Source: an uncultured Lachnospiraceae bacterium
Lineage (GTDB): Bacteria > Bacillota > Clostridia > Lachnospirales > Lachnospiraceae
Assembly: GCA_910584945.1 (NCBI GenBank)
Contig: CAJUDY010000011.1
Location: 1 to 64,000 of the forward strand
Reading direction: 5' to 3'
Length of the DNA stretch: 64,000 bases
Below are positions 26,109 to 35,462 of this stretch, piece by piece (position 1 is the first letter of the stretch; each line of letters begins with the position of its first letter). A model generated the notes under the pieces. The model saw only the letters and a list, made by a program, of their open reading frames with translations. It did no database searches and was not told the origin of the DNA. The translations under genes and the position numbers were made by a program.

Positions 26109-27791
26109 CAGCTGAAACCTTCCTACAAGGCTCTTCATAAGCTGTGACTGGCTGGACAATTCTTCGCTTGCAGCCGCGCTTTCTTCCGCAGTCGCCGAGT
26201 TGGTCTGCACAACACTGGAAATCTGGTCCATTCCTATCGTAATCTGCGAGATGGAATCCGCCTGATTGCTGCTGGCTTCGGAAATCTGTTCGATAATGCC
26301 GGTCATCTCGTTTACCGTATGTACCGCCTGAAGCAGAGACTGAGCGGTCTCGTCTGCGATCTGTGTTCCATTTTCGACCGCCTTTAACGAATTTTCAATC
26401 AAAGCGGCAGTATTCTTAGAGGCTTCCGCACTTTTGCTTGCCAAATTACGGACTTCATCGGCTACTACGGCAAATCCTTTTCCAGCGGCGCCTGCACGGG
26501 CGGCTTCTACGGCCGCATTCAAGGCGAGAATGTTGGTCTGAAACGCGATGTCTTCAATTGTCTTAATGATTTTGCCGATCTCACTGGAGCATTTGCTGAT
26601 CTCTCCCATTGCCTGTATCATCAGCTTCATTTTATCGTTGCACCGATTCATTTCCATGCTGACGCTGTCTGCCGTTGCATTCGCCTGACGCGCATTGTCT
26701 GCGTTCTGGTTCACCTTATCGGAGATTTCACCAATTGTGGAAGCCAGTTCCTGCACAGAACTTGCCTGCTCGGTTGCTCCCTGAGAAAGCGCCTGCGCGC
26801 CGCTGGACACCTGTTCTGACCCGCTTGCAACCTGAGCAGAACTTTGGTTGATCTGCAGCATTGTGTCGTTGAGCTTTTCTGCAATCCCCCTGAAAGAAAC
26901 AAGCAGAGGACGGAAACTTCCTGTATATTCTCCTTCGCAGACAGAATCCACCGTAAAATCTCCCGACGCCATTTTGGCAAGGAATTGATTCTCATCATCA
27001 ATAATAACCTGAAGTTTATGGATCAGCCGACGCACCTGCGCGGCGAGAACCCCCAGTTCATCCCTGGAAGTATAGGAAATCTCTACATCGAGATCGCCTT
27101 CCGCCATTTTTATAGCCGCATTCTCGATTTCGGATATAGGCGTCTTGATCAGGCGTACAATCACAAAGGAGAAAAAGACTCCCACAAGGATTATGACAAT
27201 CATCACCGCCGCCATAAGACAAATAGCCGTTCTGTAAAGAAAAAAGCTTTCTTCTGTTGCAGCGTCACTGCCTTCTGTATTGTAAGCGACAATTTCTTGA
27301 AAAGCACTGTTTAAGGAATTGTAAAGTTCTACACATTCGCCTTCCAGAATAGCCCGGGCGTCCTCCGTACGGCCCTGTTCCGCCAAAGCCATAATTTCTT
27401 CATCCGCTTGATTGTACTGAGTCCAAAGATTCATTGCATGATTATAGAAATCTCTCTCATCTTGGTCAATTAACTCCCCGTATGCGGCCAAGAGAGAATC
27501 CATGTCTTCTTTTTCTTTCTGAAGGTACTGAAGGCTGGATTTTTCCACATCGTCTGAAACAGCGGTAAGATACCCCAATTCATTCAGGCGGATATTCGAA
27601 AGCGTGGCGGTCAGTTCCCTTGCCGTATCAATACTGGGAAGCCAGCTTGTTGAAATATCGCTTGTCATGTCGTTCATCCGGCCCATAAGGTTAAATGACA
27701 TACCGCCGATCACCAGCATGCCAATCAGTGCAACCCCTATGAGAATATAAAGTTTTAATCGGATTTTTAAATTTCGTATGTAGTTGATCAT
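26085..27791 (-). CDS. Methyl-accepting chemotaxis protein
   Basis: A 568-aa membrane chemoreceptor that controls CheA. Seen: first membrane segment (about 12-33), a ~150-residue extracellular four-helix-bundle sensor, second membrane segment (about 188-212), a HAMP domain starting RLIKTPISEIENAAIKMAEG, and the cytoplasmic coiled-coil with the signaling tip FQTNILALNAAVEAARAGAA and GFAVVADEVRNLA. The start at 27791 has AAAGGAG upstream; an upstream in-frame ATG at 27941 would begin inside the PBP terminator. The ligand is unknown, and no che genes are in the window. Confidence 0.93.
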   Translation of the reverse strand: MINYIRNLKIRLKLYILIGVALIGMLVIGGMSFNLMGRMNDMTSDISTSWLPSIDTARELTATLSNIRLNELGYLTAVSDDVEKSSLQYLQKEKEDMDSLLAAYGELIDQDERDFYNHAMNLWTQYNQADEEIMALAEQGRTEDARAILEGECVELYNSLNSAFQEIVAYNTEGSDAATEESFFLYRTAICLMAAVMIVIILVGVFFSFVIVRLIKTPISEIENAAIKMAEGDLDVEISYTSRDELGVLAAQVRRLIHKLQVIIDDENQFLAKMASGDFTVDSVCEGEYTGSFRPLLVSFRGIAEKLNDTMLQINQSSAQVASGSEQVSSGAQALSQGATEQASSVQELASTIGEISDKVNQNADNARQANATADSVSMEMNRCNDKMKLMIQAMGEISKCSSEIGKIIKTIEDIAFQTNILALNAAVEAARAGAAGKGFAVVADEVRNLASKSAEASKNTAALIENSLKAVENGTQIADETAQSLLQAVHTVNEMTGIIEQISEASSNQADSISQITIGMDQISSVVQTNSATAEESAAASEELSSQSQLMKSLVGRFQLKKSPSQL

Positions 27792-27905
27792 GCCTCTGGT
27801 CTCCTTTTGTGTTCCTTCATTCTTAACCGCCATTTTTACGCGGCATTTTAACAAATATATCGTCATATTTTCCTGTTTTATTAAGTAAGATGCAGATCCG
27901 GCAAG

Positions 27906-27943
27906 AAATGCCATGCAGTCGGCAGACCTTCTGCATGGCATTT
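27906..27943 (-). terminator. Terminator after the second class A PBP gene
   Basis: A 13-bp perfect stem: AAATGCCATGCAG (27906-27918) with CTGCATGGCATTT (27931-27943). A T-run is strong on the plus strand and weak on the minus strand (TTTCTT), but its position right after the minus-strand stop codon fits a terminator for that gene. Confidence 0.8.
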
Positions 27944-27949
27944 TTTCAT

Positions 27950-30712
27950 TTATTCTCCGCCTGCTCCGGGAACTCCTTCCTCCGGTGCAGGCGGCACTCC
28001 GGCGTTTGGATCAACCCCTGCGTTCGGATCAACACCGGTGTTTGGATCGACACCGGCATTCGGGTCCGGCACAGCATTCGGATCCACCCCGGCGTTCGGG
28101 TCCTGTACGGCGCCCGGATTACTTCCCAATTCATACTCGCTGGGCACATAGACACCTCCCGTATGGAGAGTGCAGGTAGCGGCAGGCAGATTGGAACCAA
28201 TACCGTAAGCCGTATCCAGCGTCACCGCTTCCGCCACTCCCTGCTGCATGGCCGGAAGCGTCACCTTCGCCTGGGGCACCCGGTTCGGGCACATGCTGGT
28301 GGCCAGAAGTCCGGTGTCCACACAGACGCTGACCGCCACATGGTGATCGCACACCTCCGTAGGCTGCTTACCCTCCACAAAATATTCATTCCGGACGATG
28401 CCAGCTCTTCCGTCGGCGTCGCATAGACCGCCTACCGCCAGCTTGCCGGATTTGGTACAGATGACGCACTGTACCAGACCGGAGGGTCTGTCAAAATCCT
28501 TATTCTCCAGCCCCTCATGCACACGGCCCATAATTTTGCTCCATAGCTTTTTGTGAAAATTGATCTCTGCCTTGTTCAGAGTATGCTTGTATCCGCTGTT
28601 GTCATAGCCCACCCAGATACCCGCCGTATAGTAGGGAGTCATTCCCTCAAACCACACGTCCAGATTATCCGAAGTGGTACCGGTCTTGCCGGCCGTCGTC
28701 ATACCGTTGATTCGGGCAGGACCCCCGGTACCGCCGGCCCCGTTGACTACATCCTTCATGCAGTCCACCAGAAGCCAGGCGTTCTGTTCCGAGATCACCT
28801 GGGTCGCCTCCGGCTGATTGTCCAGCACCACATTGCCGTCGTTATCCACCACCTTGGTGTAAAGCCTGGGAGCGATATGACTGCCGCCGTTGGCGATAGA
28901 CGCGTAAGCGGCGGTCAGCTCCAGATTGGATACGCCGTTGGTCAGGCCGCCCAGAGCCGCCGACTGGTTGTAGTCCGCGTTGGGTCCCTCCAGCTCCAGG
29001 GAGGTAAAGCCGAACCTCAGCAGATAATCCACCGCCACCGTCGGCGTCACATCCGTGATGGTCTTGACCGCCATAACGTTCATGGAGCGGGTGATACCTT
29101 CCCGAAGGGTCGTCCATCCGCGGTACGTATTCCTGTCCCAGTTTTTTACCAGGCGTCCCTGGCGGCCTCCCTCATTGTAGGCGAAGGGTCCGTCGTACTG
29201 AACCGTCCCGGGACCGTAGCCCAGCGCCTCAAAAGCCGGGGCGTAGGCGGCCACCACTTTGAAGGTGGAGCCCGGATTCCGGAAAGTATCCGAAGCCCGG
29301 TTCAAGGTCCGGTTACCCGTCTTCTCCCCCCTGCCTCCGATCATGGCCACCACTTCTCCGGTGTACTGATCCATGATCACCATAGAAGCCTGGGGCTGAA
29401 TGATGAACTCGCATCGCTCATAAACCGTGTCCTCGTCGGTAATCCCGAGAGTCGCCACGTACTGATCGATGGCTGCCTGAGCCTCTTCCTCCGTATCATA
29501 GAGAATCTCATAATTCTTGTCGGACTGCTTATAGTAGGAAGCCAGCATCTCCTGGCTGTAATTCTTCGTCTCTCCGTCTTCGCTGACCACACTCAGGGCC
29601 CATTCGAGGCCCACCTTGCTGCCCTCCGGGAAATTCTCCAGGTTCGAGAACTCCTCATCCAGAATTCCCTGGATCTTCGGGTCCTGGGTCGTATAGATCT
29701 TAAGTCCGCTGCTGTAGAGCGCGTTGAAGGCCTGGGTCTCCGAATACCCGGCCTTTTCCACCAGGTCTTTCCTTACCTGATCGATCACTTCGTCGTCAAA
29801 ATAGGAATAGACCGTGCTGACGGTCTCCGACTCCGCGTTATAGTCCCTGATCCGGGAATATACGTCGTCCTCTATGGCCTCTTCATACTTTTTCTGAGAG
29901 ATATATCCCTGATCCAGCATATTCTGAAGCACAAGGGCCCGCCGGTCCGCATTGTCCTTCGGGTGACTGATGGGATTGTATGCCGCAGGACTTTTGGTAG
30001 TGGCCGCCAGCACGGCAGCCTCTGACAGCGTCAGTTCACTGACATTTTTGCCAAAATACCGGTTGGACGCCGCCTGCACCCCCAGGGAATTCTGCCCCAG
30101 GTTGATGGTATTCAGATAGCTTTCCAGAATCTCGTCCTTGGTCATCACTTCTTCCAGCTTCACGGCCAGATACTGCTCCTGAAGCTTCCGCTCGACCTTT
30201 TCCGCCATGCTGCTCTCTGACATAAAGTCAAATACATTATTCTTCAATAACTGCTGTGTGATCGTGCTGGCGCCCTCGGTCCTTTTAAAACCGCTGGCCA
30301 CGCCTCTGACCCCTGCACGAATGATTCCTTTCAGATCAATTCCGTTATGTTCATAAAACCGCTCATCCTCGATGGCGATAAATGCTTCCCGTACATGCTT
30401 TGGTATATTGTCAATCTTTACGTAAGTCCGGTTGGTACCTTCCGCGATCAACTCCGCCGTCTTATTGCCTTCCGCATCATAGATCGTGGATTTATAGCCT
30501 CTTGGAAGCACGCTTGCGCTTGTAATATCCGGAGCATTCTCAATGACTCCTTTCACGATCCCGATACCGCCGCACAGTCCCGCGACTCCCACTGCGATGA
30601 CCAGCACCAGCAGTGTCTTCAGAAAGACGACGCACACCTTTTTGCCCATCCGGGCTTTATGGGATTTCAGTGCCTTCTGCTTTCTGGAGGTGCTTTTTTT
30701 ACTGTAATTCAT
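27950..30712 (-). CDS. Class A penicillin-binding protein 1A with DPNAGV-repeat tail
   Basis: A 920-aa bifunctional peptidoglycan synthase. Seen: basic N-terminus, membrane segment (about 28-52), GT51 domain with AIEDERFYEHNGID (Glu near 113) and ASTITQQLLKNN, transpeptidase domain with NPGSTFKVV (Ser near 480), TRSMNVMAV (near 541) and KTGTTSDN (near 674), then a Cys-containing region (about 770-860) and a low-complexity tail with several DPNAGV/DPNTGV units (about 868-905). The tail units are near-identical at DNA level and may vary in number. The GGAGG SD and a consensus promoter lie upstream. Confidence 0.96.
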   Translation of the reverse strand: MNYSKKSTSRKQKALKSHKARMGKKVCVVFLKTLLVLVIAVGVAGLCGGIGIVKGVIENAPDITSASVLPRGYKSTIYDAEGNKTAELIAEGTNRTYVKIDNIPKHVREAFIAIEDERFYEHNGIDLKGIIRAGVRGVASGFKRTEGASTITQQLLKNNVFDFMSESSMAEKVERKLQEQYLAVKLEEVMTKDEILESYLNTINLGQNSLGVQAASNRYFGKNVSELTLSEAAVLAATTKSPAAYNPISHPKDNADRRALVLQNMLDQGYISQKKYEEAIEDDVYSRIRDYNAESETVSTVYSYFDDEVIDQVRKDLVEKAGYSETQAFNALYSSGLKIYTTQDPKIQGILDEEFSNLENFPEGSKVGLEWALSVVSEDGETKNYSQEMLASYYKQSDKNYEILYDTEEEAQAAIDQYVATLGITDEDTVYERCEFIIQPQASMVIMDQYTGEVVAMIGGRGEKTGNRTLNRASDTFRNPGSTFKVVAAYAPAFEALGYGPGTVQYDGPFAYNEGGRQGRLVKNWDRNTYRGWTTLREGITRSMNVMAVKTITDVTPTVAVDYLLRFGFTSLELEGPNADYNQSAALGGLTNGVSNLELTAAYASIANGGSHIAPRLYTKVVDNDGNVVLDNQPEATQVISEQNAWLLVDCMKDVVNGAGGTGGPARINGMTTAGKTGTTSDNLDVWFEGMTPYYTAGIWVGYDNSGYKHTLNKAEINFHKKLWSKIMGRVHEGLENKDFDRPSGLVQCVICTKSGKLAVGGLCDADGRAGIVRNEYFVEGKQPTEVCDHHVAVSVCVDTGLLATSMCPNRVPQAKVTLPAMQQGVAEAVTLDTAYGIGSNLPAATCTLHTGGVYVPSEYELGSNPGAVQDPNAGVDPNAVPDPNAGVDPNTGVDPNAGVDPNAGVPPAPEEGVPGAGGE

Positions 30713-30736
30713 CTGTCAGCCTCCTTTATCCTATCT

Positions 30737-30765
30737 ATTATAGCAAAGTTGCTCCCTCAAATCAA
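30737..30765 (-). promoter_or_regulatory. Promoter of the PBP1A gene
   Basis: Minus strand: -35 TTGATT (30765-30760), 17-nt spacer, -10 TATAAT (30742-30737). The -35 abuts the hairpin at 30766-30791. Confidence 0.85.
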
Positions 30766-30791
30766 CTACCCCGCTGCAAGCAACGGGGTAG
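30766..30791 (-). terminator. Hairpin after the S41 protease gene
   Basis: CTACCCCG (30766-30773) pairs with CGGGGTAG (30784-30791). The T-run is weak. It probably ends the ftsE-ftsX-ctp transcript just before the PBP promoter. Confidence 0.6.
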
Positions 30792-30838
30792 TAACCAGCC
30801 AATGCATACCGGCTTCTTTTTATTATCTGCTGTAATTG

Positions 30839-32014
30839 CTATCTTAATACTTCAATTGCCTTCAAAAGCTGAACGTCATCTTCTGAATCTTCCGCCGGCT
30901 CCAGCACGATATCCGGTTCAATGCCCACTTCGTGAATGTTATTGCCCTCCGGCGTATAATAGCGGGATACCGTAATCTTAATGGCGGATCCGTCGCTCAA
31001 AGGGAACAGACTCTGTACAATGCCTTTTCCAAAGGTCTGGGTTCCGATCAGGGTTCCCACGCCGTAATCCTTGATGGCCCCGGCAAAGATCTCCGACGCG
31101 CTGGCGCTGTTGCCGTTGACCAGCACCGCCATCTCTCCTCCGAAGTAGTTCTCCGCATCGGACTTCTCTTCCTGACGGTTGCCGTATTTGTCCTCCGTGT
31201 AGACGATCAGTCCTTCCGGAAGGAGACGGTCCAGAATCGCACAGGTTACATCCACCAGCCCTCCTCCGTTGTCCCGAAGATCAATAATCAGCTTTTTCAT
31301 CCCCTGGGCTTCCAACGCGTCAAGGGCGGCAAAAAACTGTTCGTCGGTCACGTCGTCGAACTCCGTAATGGCGATATACCCGATCTCGCCTTCCACCATC
31401 CGGCTTTCCACCGTGGGTACCTCGATGTTCCTGCGGGTGATGGTCAGATCCATCACATCGGTCCCCCGCAGAATGCTGAGTTCCACATCCGTCCCTTCTT
31501 CGCCTTTCAGATCCGTCACCACCAGCGAGAGATCCTTCCCGGTCACTTCCTCTCCCTTCACTTTGTAAAGGATGTCGTCCGTCTGCATGCCGGCCTCCGC
31601 TGCAGGAGAACCCTCAAAAGCCCGGACCACTGTGATGATCCCCGTATTGTAATCCTGAGAAAGCATGGCTCCGATCCCGCTGTAGCTGCCGTTGGAGGTC
31701 TCCATAAAGCTCGCATACTCTTCCGGCGTATAATATCCGGTGTAGAGATCCCCCAGTCCGGCCATCATTCCCTTGTAAATACCGTTTTCCAGATTCTCTT
31801 CTTCATAGTCAAAGAGATAGTACTGGTCGATGTACTGGTTCAGCTCCTCAAGCTTGGCGTCGATCTGCTCCTCTTCTTTGGTTCTTCCTCCCCCGAACAG
31901 GCGGGGAAACGTATAAGCCGCCGCACAGCCGGTGATCCCGAATGCCAGCACGGCAAGCAGAATACCGGCTGCAAGCCCTTTTTTAAAGGAATGGTCCTTT
32001 CTGCTGTCCTCCAT
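30839..32014 (-). CDS. S41-family carboxy-terminal processing protease (CtpA/CtpB-like)
   Basis: A 391-aa membrane-anchored serine protease. Seen: one membrane segment (about 13-35), a helical N-terminal region, a PDZ domain (about 100-180), and the S41 core with DLRDNGGG, NGNSASASE (catalytic Ser near 301) and TFGKGIVQ (catalytic Lys near 326). Such proteases trim cell-wall enzymes or sporulation regulators outside the membrane. The start at 32014 is preferred, with AAAGGAG about 11 nt upstream; in-frame Met codons upstream lack that spacing. It follows ftsE-ftsX on the same strand, and FtsEX and such proteases both act on peptidoglycan hydrolases, so a joint role is plausible. Confidence 0.93.
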   Translation of the reverse strand: MEDSRKDHSFKKGLAAGILLAVLAFGITGCAAAYTFPRLFGGGRTKEEEQIDAKLEELNQYIDQYYLFDYEEENLENGIYKGMMAGLGDLYTGYYTPEEYASFMETSNGSYSGIGAMLSQDYNTGIITVVRAFEGSPAAEAGMQTDDILYKVKGEEVTGKDLSLVVTDLKGEEGTDVELSILRGTDVMDLTITRRNIEVPTVESRMVEGEIGYIAITEFDDVTDEQFFAALDALEAQGMKKLIIDLRDNGGGLVDVTCAILDRLLPEGLIVYTEDKYGNRQEEKSDAENYFGGEMAVLVNGNSASASEIFAGAIKDYGVGTLIGTQTFGKGIVQSLFPLSDGSAIKITVSRYYTPEGNNIHEVGIEPDIVLEPAEDSEDDVQLLKAIEVLR

Positions 32015-32097
32015 AATTCCCATCACTCCTTTTTTCTTCCTTATCATTGTATGTAAGCATCTGTTCACATCATTCAAAGGATTTCCATAACTTTCTG

Positions 32098-33006
32098 TCA
32101 GACCTTCAAATGCCTCTGTGTCGTGAAGATGCTTCCGAAGAATCCAATCCCCACTCCCAGAGCCAGTCCCACCGGCAGAAGCGTGCGGAACAGTTCATTT
32201 ACCTGCAAAAACTTCAGCACCTCCGTCAGCATACCGAACTTCTCCGCGATGTACAGGATCATCCGGTTGTACAGGTAGTAGAGAACGCTTAAGGGAATCG
32301 CCGCCCCTATGAGGCCGATGACCACTCCCTCAATCAAAAAAGGCGCTTTGATAAAGAAATTCTTCGCCCCGATCAGACGCATGATCCCGATCTCCTCCTT
32401 GCGGACCGAGATACCGATGGCCACCGTGTTGCTGATCAGGAAGACCGATACGGCCAGCAAAAGGGCGATGATCGTCACCGATACATAACTGACCAGCCGG
32501 TTAAAGCCGGTCAGCATATCCGCCAGCGCGTCGGAGCGGTTGATCTTGCGGATATGATCCATGGACTCAATGTAGGCCACCAGGTCTTCCTGCTGAGCCA
32601 CATCGTTCATATAGATCTCCAGGTTGGCGTGATTCGCAAGCGGATTATCTTCTTCAAAGCCTTCCGCCAGTTCCGGCGCGTCTTTGAAATAGATTTCTTT
32701 ATAGCTTTTCCATGCCTCTTCCGCCGACACAATCACTACCTGACGGACTTCCGCGCGGGTCAAAAGCTGCTCGGCCGCCGCCAGGATATCCGCCTCGGAC
32801 GTTTCCTTTTCAAAGAAGACCGTAATCGCTACGCCCTCTTCCACTTCTCTCACAATATGCTGAAAATTCTGCACCACGCAGAAAAAGATGCCAAACATAA
32901 AAATACATGCAGCCATGGTGGCCATGGATGCAAGGGAAAAAAGCTTATTCCTCCAGATATTTTTAAAACCCTGCTGCAGGCAGTATCCTATCGTACTCAG
33001 TCTCAT
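32098..33006 (-). CDS. ftsX: Cell-division protein FtsX
   Basis: A 302-aa permease-like membrane protein. Seen: cytoplasmic N-terminus QGFKNIWRNKLFSLASMATM, first membrane segment (about 22-45), a ~120-residue extracellular domain, and three further membrane segments in the C-terminal half, with SVRKEEIGIMRLIGAKNFFI as the conserved FtsX loop. With FtsE it transmits ATP-driven changes to peptidoglycan hydrolases outside the cell. Its ATG overlaps the FtsE stop (ATGA). Confidence 0.96.
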   Translation of the reverse strand: MRLSTIGYCLQQGFKNIWRNKLFSLASMATMAACIFMFGIFFCVVQNFQHIVREVEEGVAITVFFEKETSEADILAAAEQLLTRAEVRQVVIVSAEEAWKSYKEIYFKDAPELAEGFEEDNPLANHANLEIYMNDVAQQEDLVAYIESMDHIRKINRSDALADMLTGFNRLVSYVSVTIIALLLAVSVFLISNTVAIGISVRKEEIGIMRLIGAKNFFIKAPFLIEGVVIGLIGAAIPLSVLYYLYNRMILYIAEKFGMLTEVLKFLQVNELFRTLLPVGLALGVGIGFFGSIFTTQRHLKV

Positions 33007-33683
33007 CCAATATACCCGCTTTCTCTTTCGTCTCCTACAATCATCCCTTTCTGCAGACGGATGACCCGCTTCTTCAGGGTGTTCACAATATCCTGATCAT
33101 GGGTCACCACGACCACCGTCGTTCCTCTGGCGTTGATCTCCTCCAGAAGCTTCATGATCTCTCTGGAGGTCTTGGGGTCCAAGTTTCCCGTAGGCTCGTC
33201 CGCAAGAAGAATATCCGGGCTGTTCACCAGGGCTCTTGCCAAGGCCACTCTCTGCTGCTCCCCACCGGAGAGCTGCCTTGGATAAGACTTGTATTTTTCC
33301 GCCAGCCCCACCAGGGAGAGCATGGCCGGCACACTTTTTTTGATCTCCTTGGTGGGCGTGACAATGACTCTCTGGGCAAAGGCCACATTCTCATAGACAT
33401 TCCGGTCCTTTAAAAGCCGGAAGTCCTGGAACACACAGCCGATTTTTCTGCGGTACATGGGCACCGCCCCTTTCCGCATACGGGCCAGGTTCATACCGTT
33501 CACCCGGATGCTGCCCTCTGTGGGTTCCAGTTCCTTTAAAAGGAGCTTGATCAGCGTGGATTTGCCGGAACCGCTGTCCCCCACCACGAATACGAACTCT
33601 CCTCTTTTAATGTGAAGACTTATCCCGTTGATGGCTCCCACCCCATTGGGATAAGACTTCACCACATGTTCTAATACGATCAT
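33003..33683 (-). CDS. ftsE: Cell-division ATP-binding protein FtsE
   Basis: A 226-aa ABC ATPase. Seen: VKSYPNGVGAINGISLHIKRG at the start, Walker A GDSGSGKST (about 36-44), signature LSGGEQQRVALARAL (about 137-151), Walker B ILLADEPTGNLD and switch His in VVVTHDQDIV. The fit to FtsE is close in length and motifs. An AGGAGGAG SD precedes the ATG. It is the first gene of the ftsE-ftsX unit and partners FtsX at the membrane. Confidence 0.96.
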   Translation of the reverse strand: MIVLEHVVKSYPNGVGAINGISLHIKRGEFVFVVGDSGSGKSTLIKLLLKELEPTEGSIRVNGMNLARMRKGAVPMYRRKIGCVFQDFRLLKDRNVYENVAFAQRVIVTPTKEIKKSVPAMLSLVGLAEKYKSYPRQLSGGEQQRVALARALVNSPDILLADEPTGNLDPKTSREIMKLLEEINARGTTVVVVTHDQDIVNTLKKRVIRLQKGMIVGDERESGYIG

Positions 33684-33706
33684 GGATCTCCTCCTGTGTT
33701 CCTATA

Positions 33707-34795
33707 CTAATAATCCAGAGTCTCCATATACTTCATATATTTAACCACCATCAACGCGATCTTAAAGGTAATCGCATCCTCGAATACCCGAAGATCGAGG
33801 CTGGTGGACTTCTGGAGCTTATCCAGACGATATACCAGGGTATTCCTGTGAATATACAGCTGTCTGGAAGTCTCTGATACGTTCAGACTGTTCTCAAAAA
33901 ACTTATTGATCGTCGTCAGCGTCTCCTCGTCAAAATCGTCCGGCGATCTTCCGTCGAAAATTTCCCGGATAAACATCTTGCACAGAGGAATCGGCAGCTG
34001 ATAGATCAGGCGTCCGATTCCAAGAGAACTGTAGGCGATGATTTCCCGGTCGTCGAAAAAAATCTTTCCTACGTCCAGCGCCATGCGGGCTTCCTTGTAG
34101 GAGCGGGACACCTCCTTGATCTCCCCGACAATGGTACCCAGCGCCACATGGACCTCCTCACCGTCCAGCGCCGCCACAACTTCTTTCATTCCCTCGGCCA
34201 CCCGGATCATCTCATCATAGCCTTCCCCCGGCGAAAGCTCTTTGACTACGATGACGTTCTTCTCATCCACAGCTGTGACAAAATCCCTGGACTTGGAGCC
34301 GAAATGGCTGCGCACACTGTCCAGGGCCGCGTTGACCTTTTCTCTGCTGCTTTCTATGATAAATACGACCCGTCGTACCTCCGTCATAATATGCAGCTTC
34401 TTGGCCCGATTGTAAATATCCACCAAAAGCAGATTGTCCAGAAGCAGATTCTTGATAAAATTATCCTTGTCGAACCGCTCCTTATAGGCGGTCAGCAGGC
34501 TGGAAAGCTGAAAGGCAGCCAGCTTCCCCACCATATACACATCATCGCTTGCCCCTTTTGCCAGCAGGACATACTCCAGCTGATTTTCATCGAACACTTT
34601 GAAAAACTGATATCCATGCACTACTTGGCTGTCCGCGGGCGAAGAAATGAAGGCGGCAGCCTCGCTGCTGTAATTCTCCGGCTGCTTCTCTGTGGAAGCC
34701 AGCACCTGTCCTTCCATGTCCAGAATACAAAGATCCACTCTGGTTATTTCCCTCAACCCATCGATGGTGTTTTGAAGTATCTGGTTTGAAATCAT
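33707..34795 (-). CDS. CdaR/PucR-type transcriptional regulator
   Basis: A 362-aa regulator. Seen: an N-terminal sensor region (about 1-130) beginning NQILQNTIDGLREITRVDLC, a central GGDEF-like or linker region, and a C-terminal PucR-type helix-turn-helix, NVSETSRQLYIHRNTLVYRLDKLQKST (about 302-330). The family often senses sugar diacids or purine-pathway compounds. It lies 23 nt upstream of ftsE, so it might be co-transcribed with ftsEX; a direct regulatory link is not shown. The ligand cannot be inferred. Confidence 0.85.
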   Translation of the reverse strand: MISNQILQNTIDGLREITRVDLCILDMEGQVLASTEKQPENYSSEAAAFISSPADSQVVHGYQFFKVFDENQLEYVLLAKGASDDVYMVGKLAAFQLSSLLTAYKERFDKDNFIKNLLLDNLLLVDIYNRAKKLHIMTEVRRVVFIIESSREKVNAALDSVRSHFGSKSRDFVTAVDEKNVIVVKELSPGEGYDEMIRVAEGMKEVVAALDGEEVHVALGTIVGEIKEVSRSYKEARMALDVGKIFFDDREIIAYSSLGIGRLIYQLPIPLCKMFIREIFDGRSPDDFDEETLTTINKFFENSLNVSETSRQLYIHRNTLVYRLDKLQKSTSLDLRVFEDAITFKIALMVVKYMKYMETLDY

Positions 34796-35024
34796 AAGCC
34801 CTCTCCTTTAATGTAATCGCATTGTGCAAACTCCCTTTAAAACATCACCAAAGACACACATTGATTATGCAAGTTCTAAATACCTATTATATATAGTAAT
34901 GCAAAATACCAAAAAAAGAAAGAGGGTTTTTGTGCAAATTTTCTCTTTTTTTAGATGCCGCACATAAATTCAGACATTCTCTCATAGGTTATAACCAAGA
35001 ATCTTCTATTGCAGGAGCTTCACC
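34796..35024. promoter_or_regulatory. AT-rich divergent intergenic region
   Basis: It separates the CdaR-like gene from a plus-strand gene. A TATATATAAT-type -10 box occurs on the minus strand near 34885-34895, and long A/T tracts lie at 34915-34955. A promoter for each side is likely but -35 boxes are poor. Confidence 0.35.
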
Positions 35025-35462
35025 ATGAGCGCCAAAACAAGAATATGGGTATTCCATATGAAAGAACTTATCTATACGGCTGTGTTCATCGTACTGGGCA
35101 TCGTTTTTCTGCTGCTTATGATCTTCATGTTTGCCTCTGACCGGGAACAGACCGCCACAGCCGAGCTTCCGCCCAAATATACGGCCGGTATCTACACGGC
35201 TTCCATGACTCTGGGCGGCAATTCGGTGGAAATCGCCGTCACCGTGGACGAAGACTATATCTCTTCCATACACTTCCGGCAGCTGGACGAAACCGTATCC
35301 GCCATGTATCCACTCATGGAGCCCGCCCTGGAATCGCTTTCCGAGCAGATCTGTGAGTCCCAGTCTCTGGAAAACCTCTCTTACTCGGAGGAAAGCCAGT
35401 ACACATCCCTGATGCTTATGAGCGCCATCCGCACCGCCCTGGAAAAGGCGGAGAATCATTAA
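35025..35462 (+). CDS. Small single-pass membrane protein with FMN-bind-like domain
   Basis: A 145-aa protein of uncertain family. Seen: short cytoplasmic tail, one membrane segment (about 15-38), then an extracellular domain with YTAGIYTASMTLGGNSVEIAV, which recalls the start of FMN-binding-type domains, followed by an acidic helical C-terminus. No clear covalent-flavin threonine motif is visible, so a redox role is doubtful. Its stop overlaps the end of the convergent DUF3810 gene by 4 nt. Confidence 0.7.
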   Translation: MSAKTRIWVFHMKELIYTAVFIVLGIVFLLLMIFMFASDREQTATAELPPKYTAGIYTASMTLGGNSVEIAVTVDEDYISSIHFRQLDETVSAMYPLMEPALESLSEQICESQSLENLSYSEESQYTSLMLMSAIRTALEKAENH

